This document shows positions 34,101 through 41,765 of a stretch of DNA of 64,000 bases, in pieces (the first letter of the stretch is position 1; every line of letters starts with the position of its first letter). The notes beneath the pieces are model-generated. The model was given only the letters and a program-made list of their open reading frames with translations. It ran no database searches and was not told where the DNA came from. Both the position numbers and the translations under genes were made by a program. The stretch comes from an uncultured Bacteroidales bacterium. Lineage in GTDB: Bacteria; Bacteroidota; Bacteroidia; Bacteroidales; Paludibacteraceae. The stretch is from contig ONWR01000004.1 in the NCBI GenBank assembly GCA_900321605.1, positions 1 through 64,000 on the forward strand, written 5' to 3'.

Positions 34101-36583
34101 TTCTTTGCCATCATCTTCTTCACAATCGGGAAGGCGAACGCAGCCTCAGCCTTGACAGACATATTCGCATTCGTCGTGTTGATCAAGTGAGCAATAGGTT
34201 TCTGTTTCTCCTCCATATTGCGAACCAAGTCAATCTCGGATTGCGGGATGATGTACCAAGCGGTATCCGTATTCTGAGTGTAGAGCGAATCCCATTGGAT
34301 AGGAATAAGCGTCAGACCATCTGCATAGATAGTATCAAACGGCTCTGTCTGCGGAATACGCGTTGCTTCGATATGTACCGAAGTGGTTGCTTGCAGGTTG
34401 ACATAAACGATGCTATCCGACAGGGTCTCGAACACACTGTTCTGCAAGGTGATAGAACGCGAACCCTTGCTTGCGAGCGAGAAGTCCTGAATAGACGGGG
34501 CTTCGTTCATAGGACAAGAGTAAACCAACTGCGCTACACCCTTACAGGAAGCATTGTCTTTATTCTCTATCTTGATACGCACGTCATCAGAACTATTCAT
34601 CACATCGCGCAGGTCGATCGCATACCAAACGTCAGCATCAGCAGCTTGTGTGTTGCCCGATACCCAGTTGAACGGAACAGCAGACGAGCAGCTGGTACCC
34701 GCAGCTTCTTCGGTCAGACGAATCTGAAGAACTACATCTTGCGTAGAAATAACACGAAGATAAATGGTATCTTGTACAATGTTCTCAAACATATTACGAG
34801 ACAGCGTACGGGTGTACGAGCCATTAGCAGCAATCGTGAGACTGCGTTTCTCATTCGCAATCGAATCCGGGCACTCCAACGAAAGCTCTGCCTCGATCTT
34901 AGCCGGTGCATCAGCGCTCAAGTTCTGCACAAAGACTGTCGGGAATTTAGCCGATTTGTCACGTGCTTCCGCCATGGCAATCTTGTACCAAACGGTATCG
35001 TTAGCATTCTGCTTTGCGCCGTTTTCCCAATCGAACTTAACTGCCTTCAAGCAGGCATCATCAGCAGCTTTGGTCTTAGCAGGCTGGGTGGTTGCCCAGA
35101 ACTTGATATCCTGATTGGTTGTAATACCGATCCAAACAGTATCGGACATCATCGCGTAGGAAGAGTAACCAAGAACACGGGAAACCTCCTTGCCGTCTGC
35201 AGCAATCGTACGTGTAACTTCCTGCAAATCAATATACGGGCAAGAGAAAGCCATCTCTGCTTTCACTTTAGCCGATGATCCACCTAAGTTAATGAGGTGA
35301 ACCACAATATCTTCGATGTTGTTACGTGCATCTGCTACGTCAATAGCATACCACACTGTAGTACGTGCTTCTTGCGTATGACCGTCTAACCAGTTGAAAT
35401 CGATATTGGTCTTACAAGCTTTACCTTCACGTACGTGTTTGAAACGGCCGTAAAGATGAACATCCTGATCAGTCTCGGTCAAGAGATAGATATACTGAAC
35501 ACTCTCATCCAAACCGTCCAACATGTTCTTCTTGTACACCACGATCTCCTCTTCTCCGGCGCCCAATACATAATCTGTATTGCTGGTACCGTAAGCCGGC
35601 AATTTGAACGCCATCTTAATGGAAACGTTCGCTGTTTCTGTACCTTCATTACGATAGGTAAACTCCGGCTCATACTTGGCTGTGTCACGCATCTCAGCTA
35701 CTGAAATACGATAGAGGTGCGTACCGGCCGTGATCATGAAATCACTCTCTACATGTAGCTCCTCATAGTCGGAAGTAACAGGAATAACAGGCTGTGAGGG
35801 CTGATCTATCAACTCTACCTTGATCGATACCTGAGACTCAAGATTCTCAATTCCAAAATAGAGTTCGTCGGGCTGTACGTTGAGAATCATTTCACGCGGA
35901 ATGGTATCCAAGATAGACTCACCCGGAGCCAATACAAAATCACGTCTGGTGGTACCGGACGAAGGACAGTCAAGAGATTGACCCACCTTTAGGTTGACCG
36001 TCTGCAAACCGGTATTGGTCAAGGTGATCTTGGCATCCTTGTTCGACGCGTTCTTCACAGGAGTCAGATCCACTTTCCACCAAGCGGAAAAGTTGGGATT
36101 CTGGCTGGTCTCTGTGTTCCACTGGAGTACACGTGCGTCCTTACAGGTCTCATCCAAATCTGCGGTTTCAAATACCTTTGCGCTCAGCTTGACTCTTCCG
36201 TCAGTTGTAAGCGTCAGGTAAATCTCCGTTTGTTTCATACGAACGAGCATGGAAGCGTTCGCTGTGTAGGTTTTGTACTGGTGGGCAGCAATCGAGTAAC
36301 TCTTCGACTCCGTCTGTCCTGCCACATAGGCAGTCATGCTCACATCTACGGATGTGCCCACCCAATTACTCGGGTTTGTTAAGTACAAGGTAAGGGAGGG
36401 ATTATCCTCTTGATAAAGAGGAGCTAAATCAACACGATACCATTTGGTACCTTCTGTGTGCTCCACACCCTTATCCCAATCAAAGTCAATAGCATTGGCT
36501 TTGGTACTACCATCATTACGTCCGATAGCCATCGCAAAGACAGTCATCATTGACGCCATGGTCAGTAAGAAAAACTTCTTCAT
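31160..36583 (-). CDS. Giant secreted repeat protein with T9SS C-terminal domain
   Basis: An 1807-residue protein with signal peptide (MKKFFLLTMASMMTVFAMA). Residues 20-1270 are about nine copies of a 120-140-residue beta domain, each beginning with an F-[DN]-W-x2-G and a V-W-Y-x-I-D pair (NANDTVWYKIAMAEARD, QAADADVWYAIDLRD, EARTTVWYAIDVADAR). Residues about 1280-1640 hold Cys-containing beta repeats with ACKKYHWEVKDQTGTVV and NGCDSIVAIDLTIL, as in Bacteroidota adhesins. The last 80 residues are a T9SS type A-like sorting domain (IRVYTTEGLNKGSYTV, ending HGFYLVEIVSENDKSTLRYI). It is probably surface attached. Binding partner unknown. Confidence 0.8.
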   Translation of the reverse strand: MKKFFLLTMASMMTVFAMAIGRNDGSTKANAIDFDWDKGVEHTEGTKWYRVDLAPLYQEDNPSLTLYLTNPSNWVGTSVDVSMTAYVAGQTESKSYSIAAHQYKTYTANASMLVRMKQTEIYLTLTTDGRVKLSAKVFETADLDETCKDARVLQWNTETSQNPNFSAWWKVDLTPVKNASNKDAKITLTNTGLQTVNLKVGQSLDCPSSGTTRRDFVLAPGESILDTIPREMILNVQPDELYFGIENLESQVSIKVELIDQPSQPVIPVTSDYEELHVESDFMITAGTHLYRISVAEMRDTAKYEPEFTYRNEGTETANVSIKMAFKLPAYGTSNTDYVLGAGEEEIVVYKKNMLDGLDESVQYIYLLTETDQDVHLYGRFKHVREGKACKTNIDFNWLDGHTQEARTTVWYAIDVADARNNIEDIVVHLINLGGSSAKVKAEMAFSCPYIDLQEVTRTIAADGKEVSRVLGYSSYAMMSDTVWIGITTNQDIKFWATTQPAKTKAADDACLKAVKFDWENGAKQNANDTVWYKIAMAEARDKSAKFPTVFVQNLSADAPAKIEAELSLECPDSIANEKRSLTIAANGSYTRTLSRNMFENIVQDTIYLRVISTQDVVLQIRLTEEAAGTSCSSAVPFNWVSGNTQAADADVWYAIDLRDVMNSSDDVRIKIENKDNASCKGVAQLVYSCPMNEAPSIQDFSLASKGSRSITLQNSVFETLSDSIVYVNLQATTSVHIEATRIPQTEPFDTIYADGLTLIPIQWDSLYTQNTDTAWYIIPQSEIDLVRNMEEKQKPIAHLINTTNANMSVKAEAAFAFPIVKKMMAKKQDLKANQHYQDTVPAGTFEQFLKKDSIILRVTRPAGAGAFQFRAELVKANTGNTRYDAVPLTIGKHVEQEANTSMWYRINTADLKSDPDLYNKRLRVWTGNYSSLSAEITVAVYEGLSSQEDLLEKYGLEDYRKRKVPGYEERSKTFPAQALYAVGDIDLYINVTTTRHIGFKTRFNGEYDPITPDPNQQKAKLLVPNVDYVIPGDNQEHWYLVCFPYIRNNYKYIHDASLAYALNGTATIEATATLQDEMNCNMPVRKRVINKKGGIFDGTKPLSEILAKGVDKLTGRNFDLTTFHEGFIDESLRRYISSDSLTGYVRIKSDKDIMVRINMPQTTGDAMRNPMMFDWEHGNVNPENQQTWYRAVITPDRVPEGKDLRLHVTNWSDNSCTASAKIYLDTLSTPKSKSYTLAPNEDRWHDIGRAVLAGSSDLLIDYHSDYTTHIWAEIIDARPRDSIVVDTTLVACDGDILTDPYTGVAWTVDVNDPKTMLIRDSIPFINDTALAEWDSICYIHVVQRVNPTIIELPDIPAVDQVVIKKGQPIDYVAADAWLQDQFADERTLAPYYDTIAIVSEIIWERSINDANDEFEKIDPTAPISDDAQVIRYQVVTECGDSIPSNLFYNTVRDTLKAETCKKYHWVVKNPAGIVVKDSTYTVSTLDSAQLKTANFCDHVMYLDLTILDPVQGDTVPVSACKKYHWEVKDQTGTVVIDKYCDTKGVYVDTIPGGASNGCDSIVAIDLTILPDETKSMTKDTCFYYEWKLSDGFDTICYDGGTYTHKIVAGEYDCDTVVTLNLTIGGQYSTTLKMYSKYGDRLLMIDRRDINENMPGWRLEEDETDLVQWYKESSPKDIFLGYGFYFTKADGSVLDAGTYYATVELPASEGAKCGARGETNHYVVKGANNAPALMPSLARPGEDIRVVNLNPEEQTTIRVYTTEGLNKGSYTVRGEESFTIKAGYEHGFYLVEIVSENDKSTLRYIVK

Positions 36584-36646
36584 GAACTTTGTTGATTAAA
36601 TTAATAATTATTGTTTATTTATTCAGTAAGTATGTTTGTCTTGTTA

Positions 36647-37954
36647 TTACAAGCCTTTTATTTCCTGTCCTAATACGTTATAATAACGTCCGCGTTTAAC
36701 TACGATCAGTTGGCCGTTACGAATACATTTGCTGGCACCGTTATGCACTCCATATACATCCTCCAGCGCTTCTTTCGGATCCACCGGCACTTCTTTTTCG
36801 ATTACCGCTAATTGGATAATGCGCGTGCAGGTATTGGCTTTTTTAGCTTCCAATGTATAGTCTCCGAACGCATAGATCGTCGTTCCCGTGGTGGTATATC
36901 GGTATCCCTGAACAACCTCCGAGTTAGTCAAGCGGAGTGTGTCGTACTCTGTCTGCGGAGCAGTAAAACTCAGATTCACGTTCATCGTCCTCAGCGTATC
37001 TTTTGCCACCCATAGCGTTTCAGTAAATGTAGTATCGCGGCTATACGTCTTCTCGTTCACCTTGATGGTCTTGCCGGTACAGGTCTGTTGGTTTACATCA
37101 GCTAACGCATCTGCATATTTGGGGTTGGTGTAGAAATAGATTCGTCCCACCTTGTCTTTCGCATGTTTTACATGCAGCCATATGCTACGACCTGCCTGAC
37201 GAGCATTAACCAGTTGTACCGAGTCGGGTTGATAGACGTGCAACGAATCAGATAACACAGCGCGTCCGATCTCCTCTCCCGTACAGCTGTCTAACGTCAA
37301 CCATATGTCGCAGGGTTGGTTTTTATTCTGTTTCCAATGGATAAACGACTTGCCCGATGCCGGAATAAGATTCGAGTTCAAACGATAGACGTTCTCCTCT
37401 TTGTCGCAAACATAGGTCATTCCCGGACGGAGCGGCAGCGGATCATCGCATGTGGACTCCGGTCCTTGGTCATACGGATAGCAATAGACGCGTCCCGTAC
37501 AGCCGTTGGGATAAACACGCATATGCGGTGTCAGACCTGCAAGCACCTCCTGCACACTGCTTCCTGCTTCATCAATCTTTTTCTGAATAAAAGCAGCATC
37601 TACGTCACGCATCTGATTAGGACCCACGGTAATCTTGAAGATCGGCTCTTTGTTCGTACAGAAAGCGTACACCTCCATAGTCACAGAGCAATCGGAGAAC
37701 CAATACGCCGACATACCTTTTCGTAAGTCGCTCATCGAGGCGGTATACCAAACCGTATCATTGACTATCGTATCCAGCGGGAAGGAGAAGGTGTAACTAT
37801 TCAAGCGGCAGTCGCAGTAGTAATACGGGGCACCGATACCTTTGCGGAAACCCTCGCAATCCCAATCCCCCTCAGCCGGCACATAGGCAGGAGCCACCTG
37901 CGCCATCAGCGCGGTAGCCATCATCAGCCATATGCCTATTAGCCAATTTTTCAT
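36647..37954 (-). CDS. Secreted protein, paralogue of the giant proteins' repeat domain
   Basis: A 435-residue protein with signal peptide (MKNWLIGIWLMMATALMAQ). It carries two beta domains of the kind repeated in the neighbouring 1807-residue protein: INDTVWYTASMSDLRKGMSAYWFSD and KSFIHWKQNKNQPCDIWLTL. The C-terminus ends in a short motif, ASKCIRNGQLIVVKRGRYYN then VLGQEIKGL, also found in altered form in the genes at 37959 and 41766. It starts 4 bases after the upstream stop, so it is co-transcribed with the 576-residue gene. Confidence 0.75.
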   Translation of the reverse strand: MKNWLIGIWLMMATALMAQVAPAYVPAEGDWDCEGFRKGIGAPYYYCDCRLNSYTFSFPLDTIVNDTVWYTASMSDLRKGMSAYWFSDCSVTMEVYAFCTNKEPIFKITVGPNQMRDVDAAFIQKKIDEAGSSVQEVLAGLTPHMRVYPNGCTGRVYCYPYDQGPESTCDDPLPLRPGMTYVCDKEENVYRLNSNLIPASGKSFIHWKQNKNQPCDIWLTLDSCTGEEIGRAVLSDSLHVYQPDSVQLVNARQAGRSIWLHVKHAKDKVGRIYFYTNPKYADALADVNQQTCTGKTIKVNEKTYSRDTTFTETLWVAKDTLRTMNVNLSFTAPQTEYDTLRLTNSEVVQGYRYTTTGTTIYAFGDYTLEAKKANTCTRIIQLAVIEKEVPVDPKEALEDVYGVHNGASKCIRNGQLIVVKRGRYYNVLGQEIKGL

Positions 37955-37958
37955 TTTT

Positions 37959-39596
37959 TTACTTTATCTTCTGACCATGCACATTGTACTTGGTTCCATT
38001 GTACATAATCACGATCTGTCCGTTCTCAATACGCTTAACCGGTTGCTTCGCTGCCTCCACTTCTTCAACCGCCATCGGGAACTCGTTGTTATATAACTCA
38101 CCGCAGCGGAAATGGATCTGCAAAATCAGACCTCCTGTCGGGATCCATTGCGGTTGATCCGTAGCAACAATCGGGGTATAAACGCTGTTGTTAGCCTCCC
38201 TTACACTCCATGCGATATGCTCCACCGGCGTCAGTGCTTTCGTATAGTGGTTCTCTAAATTGGTCTCCACACGTTTCAGATCCACCAAAGTGCGATCATG
38301 ACTACCGGAGATAATAGCCCCTTCCATATAATCCCACGTTGCCGGAGACTCGAAGACATAAGGCAGATACCGGCGAATACGGTCATCCGCAATCTTCTCC
38401 TCATGCACCGTATTGAATCCACGGCAGAAATAAACCGTATCGTATAGAATATCCAGTTTTGTAATGGTGATACGAAGGGTGATTGTTGAATCGCAGCCGG
38501 CTATATTCGTGATACGCTCCACATACTCACCGGACTCCTCATACGTGATTCCCTGACCCGAGGTATATGGCTCGTGTTGAGAGATGGTCAGTAAGGAATA
38601 AGTTGAATGACGAACAGTCAGATCAAGCGTACGGATCGTACGGTCACCAGTCGCCAATACCGTGGTATCGTTATAGAAACCGGAAACGGTATATTTCTTA
38701 CTGCCATCCACGAAGCTGTCGCATACGTTTTGAGGCACCGTATCATAGGCAGTAGCGTAGATCTTGAGACGCGTAGTGATAACCGAATCGCAACCTGCAG
38801 CATTGGGAACGGTATCAGTATAGACACCCGTTTCTGTGTACTTCTTTCCCGTTGCTGAAACGAACGGATCATACTGGTTCACCGCCTGCTCAGATTGCGA
38901 AGAGCGCTGAATCTTCAAGCGTATACAATTGACCTGACGATCGCCGGAAACCAATGCCGCTGTATCGGTCACATAGATACCGCTTTGATCATACCGTTTA
39001 TCCTGATATATCAAACTATCACAAGCACTCATCGGAAGGGTGTCATATAAAGTATAGTGAACCGTCAGATGCAATGTATGGCTGTATTCGCAACCATTCG
39101 GATCATGAAATTCACGCGTATAATCGCCGCTCTGTGTATAAGTCTGCCCTTCCCAAGTTATACTATCCCAAACCTCAGCTACCATCTCCGTACTCTCAAG
39201 ACAAACGAGCGGCTGCACCAACAACGATGCACTCTCATGCGATTTGATTTCCATAATCTTCGAATTGGCTCCTGATTCCAGCACCCATTTCCAACTCATC
39301 CTACAATCAGAGAAAACCATAGTAGCAGGTATCGTATCTCCCATCACCAAAGCCACAGGGATGGTTCCAAACGCAGTATCCGGCTGATAGATTATCGTAG
39401 CAGGGAGATGTTTCGGCTCAATCCGAATATAGTTACTTCCGCTTTGAACCGCAAGCATCGTCGTGTCAGACACACGGGTAGCTTTATCCACAGTGGTACC
39501 CGCCTGCTGCTGAGCATAACCTAACGCAGAGCAAACTACCAACAGACAGCATATCGCTGTCAAACGGAATAGACTATGTATCGTTTTATCTTTCAT
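37959..39596 (-). CDS. Secreted protein with Cys-containing adhesin-like repeats
   Basis: A 545-residue protein from the ATG at 39596 (MKDKTIHSLFRL), which follows a promoter at 39659-39690. The frame is open to 39689 but that part contains the promoter. After the signal peptide (LLVVCSALGYAQ) come repeats of about 80 residues with the wording CDSLIYQDKRYDQSGIYVTDT and AAGCDSVITTRLKI, four to five times, like the GCDS-V/I-T-L repeats of Bacteroidota surface proteins. The C-terminus PVKRIENGQIVIMYNGTKYN VHGQKIK is a shortened sorting-domain-like end. Likely function: cell-surface adhesion or scaffolding. Confidence 0.75.
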   Translation of the reverse strand: MKDKTIHSLFRLTAICCLLVVCSALGYAQQQAGTTVDKATRVSDTTMLAVQSGSNYIRIEPKHLPATIIYQPDTAFGTIPVALVMGDTIPATMVFSDCRMSWKWVLESGANSKIMEIKSHESASLLVQPLVCLESTEMVAEVWDSITWEGQTYTQSGDYTREFHDPNGCEYSHTLHLTVHYTLYDTLPMSACDSLIYQDKRYDQSGIYVTDTAALVSGDRQVNCIRLKIQRSSQSEQAVNQYDPFVSATGKKYTETGVYTDTVPNAAGCDSVITTRLKIYATAYDTVPQNVCDSFVDGSKKYTVSGFYNDTTVLATGDRTIRTLDLTVRHSTYSLLTISQHEPYTSGQGITYEESGEYVERITNIAGCDSTITLRITITKLDILYDTVYFCRGFNTVHEEKIADDRIRRYLPYVFESPATWDYMEGAIISGSHDRTLVDLKRVETNLENHYTKALTPVEHIAWSVREANNSVYTPIVATDQPQWIPTGGLILQIHFRCGELYNNEFPMAVEEVEAAKQPVKRIENGQIVIMYNGTKYNVHGQKIK

Positions 39597-39658
39597 CTTG
39601 CTTTCATATATACGCGCATATACGCAATTGCGCATATGAGCACACTGAAAATGGGCTG

Positions 39659-39690
39659 CAAAGATACACAAAATTTCCGATATACGCAAA
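39659..39690 (-). promoter_or_regulatory. Promoter of the 39596-31160 secreted-protein operon
   Basis: Minus strand TTTG (39687-39690) and TATCTTTG (39659-39666), spacing 20. Confidence 0.65.
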
Positions 39691-39716
39691 TTTTAGTGTT
39701 TCTTTCGTCAATTTTT

Positions 39717-41561
39717 CTACAAATTTATTTCTATTTGCTCATTTTCTCCCACCAATGTGTATTTTCCGGCAGGCAGATTAAGGGTCAAGGCAACGCCCGG
39801 TGTTGCATCCCATTGGTTGACGATGGCATCCGTCGAATCCTTAATCACAATATGCTGCGCTTGACTCACATTGACCAATACCTGCGTTCCTTCGCAAGCC
39901 ACCGATATCGTTGATTTCGGATACTCCGGATCCGCATCTTCTGGGGCTGTGGACGTCAAAGTCAGATAGATCGTACCATTCACCTGATGCTGGAAACGAA
40001 TATAAATATATCCATCATCATCTACTCGCGAAGCCCATGAGGCAATCTCCTCTGCCGACACGGTATGAGGTGTTTTTCCGCCTTGGAGCGTTGACGTATA
40101 GAGCAAATTGGAGGCATTCTTATCCAATAGTATATTACAATCCGTAGCAATGTACATATCACAAGTATTTCGTTTTTGCGAAGCACTGAAAGTGATGGTC
40201 AAATCGCCGCCTTTTAACTGAGAGTAATTCACACGATAGTTACCTCCTGTAGATCGACTCGGGATTCGGAAAGTAGTATCTACCAACTGGTAGAGAAAAT
40301 TTTTGGTATTCGTAATACAGGATGCCACTTTCCATTTTTCGATCGTTACAGTCGTCGCTTCCGTACAATCGAAGCGGACATACAGATACTGATCAGTAGT
40401 TCTTCTCCAAAAAGCCTGCATCTCCGTTCCATAAACTCCCATCCATCGTCCTTCTTCCGTTCGGTCAAACTGATATTCTTTGAGTGTATGCTCCTCCGAG
40501 AAATCCGGATCGGTAGCAATCGTCATACGGAATAAGTGATCAGTAGGCGTTATGAACTTCGTATGGAGCGTATCATCATCCCATGATTTCGGGATAGCGA
40601 AAACCGCTGTCTCATTGGCATTAAGTGCATAGGTGCGTCCATGACGGAGTAAGGTTGCATTAGCTTTGGCTTGAGCACGGGGAGCCTTAATAATCTTGAT
40701 CACACCGGGAGCCTCACTATAGAACTTCGCGAAATACAGACCCGCCTCGTTGCGGTATTTATTCGGATCAACATACTCCGCTAACAATGCCGCTGTCACG
40801 GTCAACGAATCGCCGGGTTGAAGCTCAGCATAGTCCAATATCTTCTCATCCGTTGTAACAGTAGGATTAAAGTCGCAATCATTACCAACGGCTATTTGAC
40901 AAGAAGTCGTACCCGTCCATTTATACCGGATGGTATCTTCCTGCCATTGTACATAGGGGACAATAACATGTCTGTTAATATCCCGCGGCTGCACCATCAC
41001 CGTATCTCCGAGATGCATAAACTTAGCTCCGTCCACGCAGTTGGCGAACAGATCATCGGGAGCCATACTGATAGTACCACCACATTTGTAGGTGACCTTA
41101 ACAAACACATCCAGATTATAACTGATACCCATTTGAAGCAAAAGATCACGGTACTGCTTACCAAGCGACAGATAGTACACAAACACCCCATTATCCAATG
41201 TCTTGGAGGAGAGTTGAGGTCTATGAGGCATATCGTAATGAAGACCGCTACCGGAAGTAGTCGGGCAGAACATACTGCATAGGATACTGTCCTCATATAT
41301 ACCGGGCGTACAGGTAAAATCCAACTCCACATCCGGAGCTGGTTCATTTTTACCATAGGTAGGCGCAAATGTTACCGTCAGCGGCAGATCAAACGTCCGC
41401 GCCGTGTACCATACAGACTGCCCATTGCGCACTTGTGCGCTGTAATTATCCCCCATCGGGATAGCATCAGCGCACGATGAACCGGGTGTTCCCGCGTACG
41501 CAGGTATGCACGTTCCCATTAAGAACGCGCACACGTGCCATAAAGTTCTTAACCGTTTCAT
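39717..41561 (-). CDS. Secreted protein with beta-domain repeats
   Basis: A 614-residue protein, signal peptide MKRLRTLWHVCAFLMGTCIPAYA. Its four to five beta domains resemble those of the 1807-residue protein (NGQSVWYTARTFDLPLTVTFAP, AVFAIPKSWDDDTLHTKF, GNYRVNYSQLKGGDLTITF). The end (IVIKDSTDAIVNQWDATPGV and LNLPAGKYTLVGENEQIEINL) fits the last strands of a T9SS type A-like domain. It follows the 47-residue small protein gene by 24 bases and shares its transcript. Surface location is inferred. Confidence 0.72.
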   Translation of the reverse strand: MKRLRTLWHVCAFLMGTCIPAYAGTPGSSCADAIPMGDNYSAQVRNGQSVWYTARTFDLPLTVTFAPTYGKNEPAPDVELDFTCTPGIYEDSILCSMFCPTTSGSGLHYDMPHRPQLSSKTLDNGVFVYYLSLGKQYRDLLLQMGISYNLDVFVKVTYKCGGTISMAPDDLFANCVDGAKFMHLGDTVMVQPRDINRHVIVPYVQWQEDTIRYKWTGTTSCQIAVGNDCDFNPTVTTDEKILDYAELQPGDSLTVTAALLAEYVDPNKYRNEAGLYFAKFYSEAPGVIKIIKAPRAQAKANATLLRHGRTYALNANETAVFAIPKSWDDDTLHTKFITPTDHLFRMTIATDPDFSEEHTLKEYQFDRTEEGRWMGVYGTEMQAFWRRTTDQYLYVRFDCTEATTVTIEKWKVASCITNTKNFLYQLVDTTFRIPSRSTGGNYRVNYSQLKGGDLTITFSASQKRNTCDMYIATDCNILLDKNASNLLYTSTLQGGKTPHTVSAEEIASWASRVDDDGYIYIRFQHQVNGTIYLTLTSTAPEDADPEYPKSTISVACEGTQVLVNVSQAQHIVIKDSTDAIVNQWDATPGVALTLNLPAGKYTLVGENEQIEINL

Positions 41562-41585
41562 AGGCTTTTCTTTTCTAAGTTCACG

Positions 41586-41729
41586 TTAGAACACATCAGT
41601 TCGACGTGCGGGTGCATTATTTCCCGGTCCGGGAGGCAACTCAGGAGAAGTGCCCGACGCTTTCATCAACACGGACGTATCCAATAGTAATACGTCTGTC
41701 ATAGGTACTATATACTGTTTCTTTTCCAT
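41586..41729 (-). CDS. Small 47-residue protein of the Bacteroidales secreted-protein cluster
   Basis: ATG at 41729 to TAA at 41586. The product begins MEKKQYIVPMTDVLLLDTSV and continues LMKASGTSPELPPGPGNN, ending in ARRTDVF. Small Bacteroidales proteins of the form MKK-x-Y-x-x-P-x-[ILVT]-x-V followed by LL-x-[AG]-S and a Gly/Pro/Asn-rich tail are common beside large secreted proteins, and this fits that pattern. Function unknown; no signal peptide. It lies between the giant 2564-residue gene and the 614-residue gene in the same direction, with 36 and 24 bases of spacing, which supports a real gene. Confidence 0.65.
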   Translation of the reverse strand: MEKKQYIVPMTDVLLLDTSVLMKASGTSPELPPGPGNNAPARRTDVF

Positions 41730-41765
41730 AATTTCTTACTCCTTTCTATTTTCATTTTTCACCTT

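Noticed and set aside
32803..35704. Several 60-450-codon plus-strand frames opposite the 1807-residue gene
   Set aside because: Antisense to a coherent repeat protein and without any family features.
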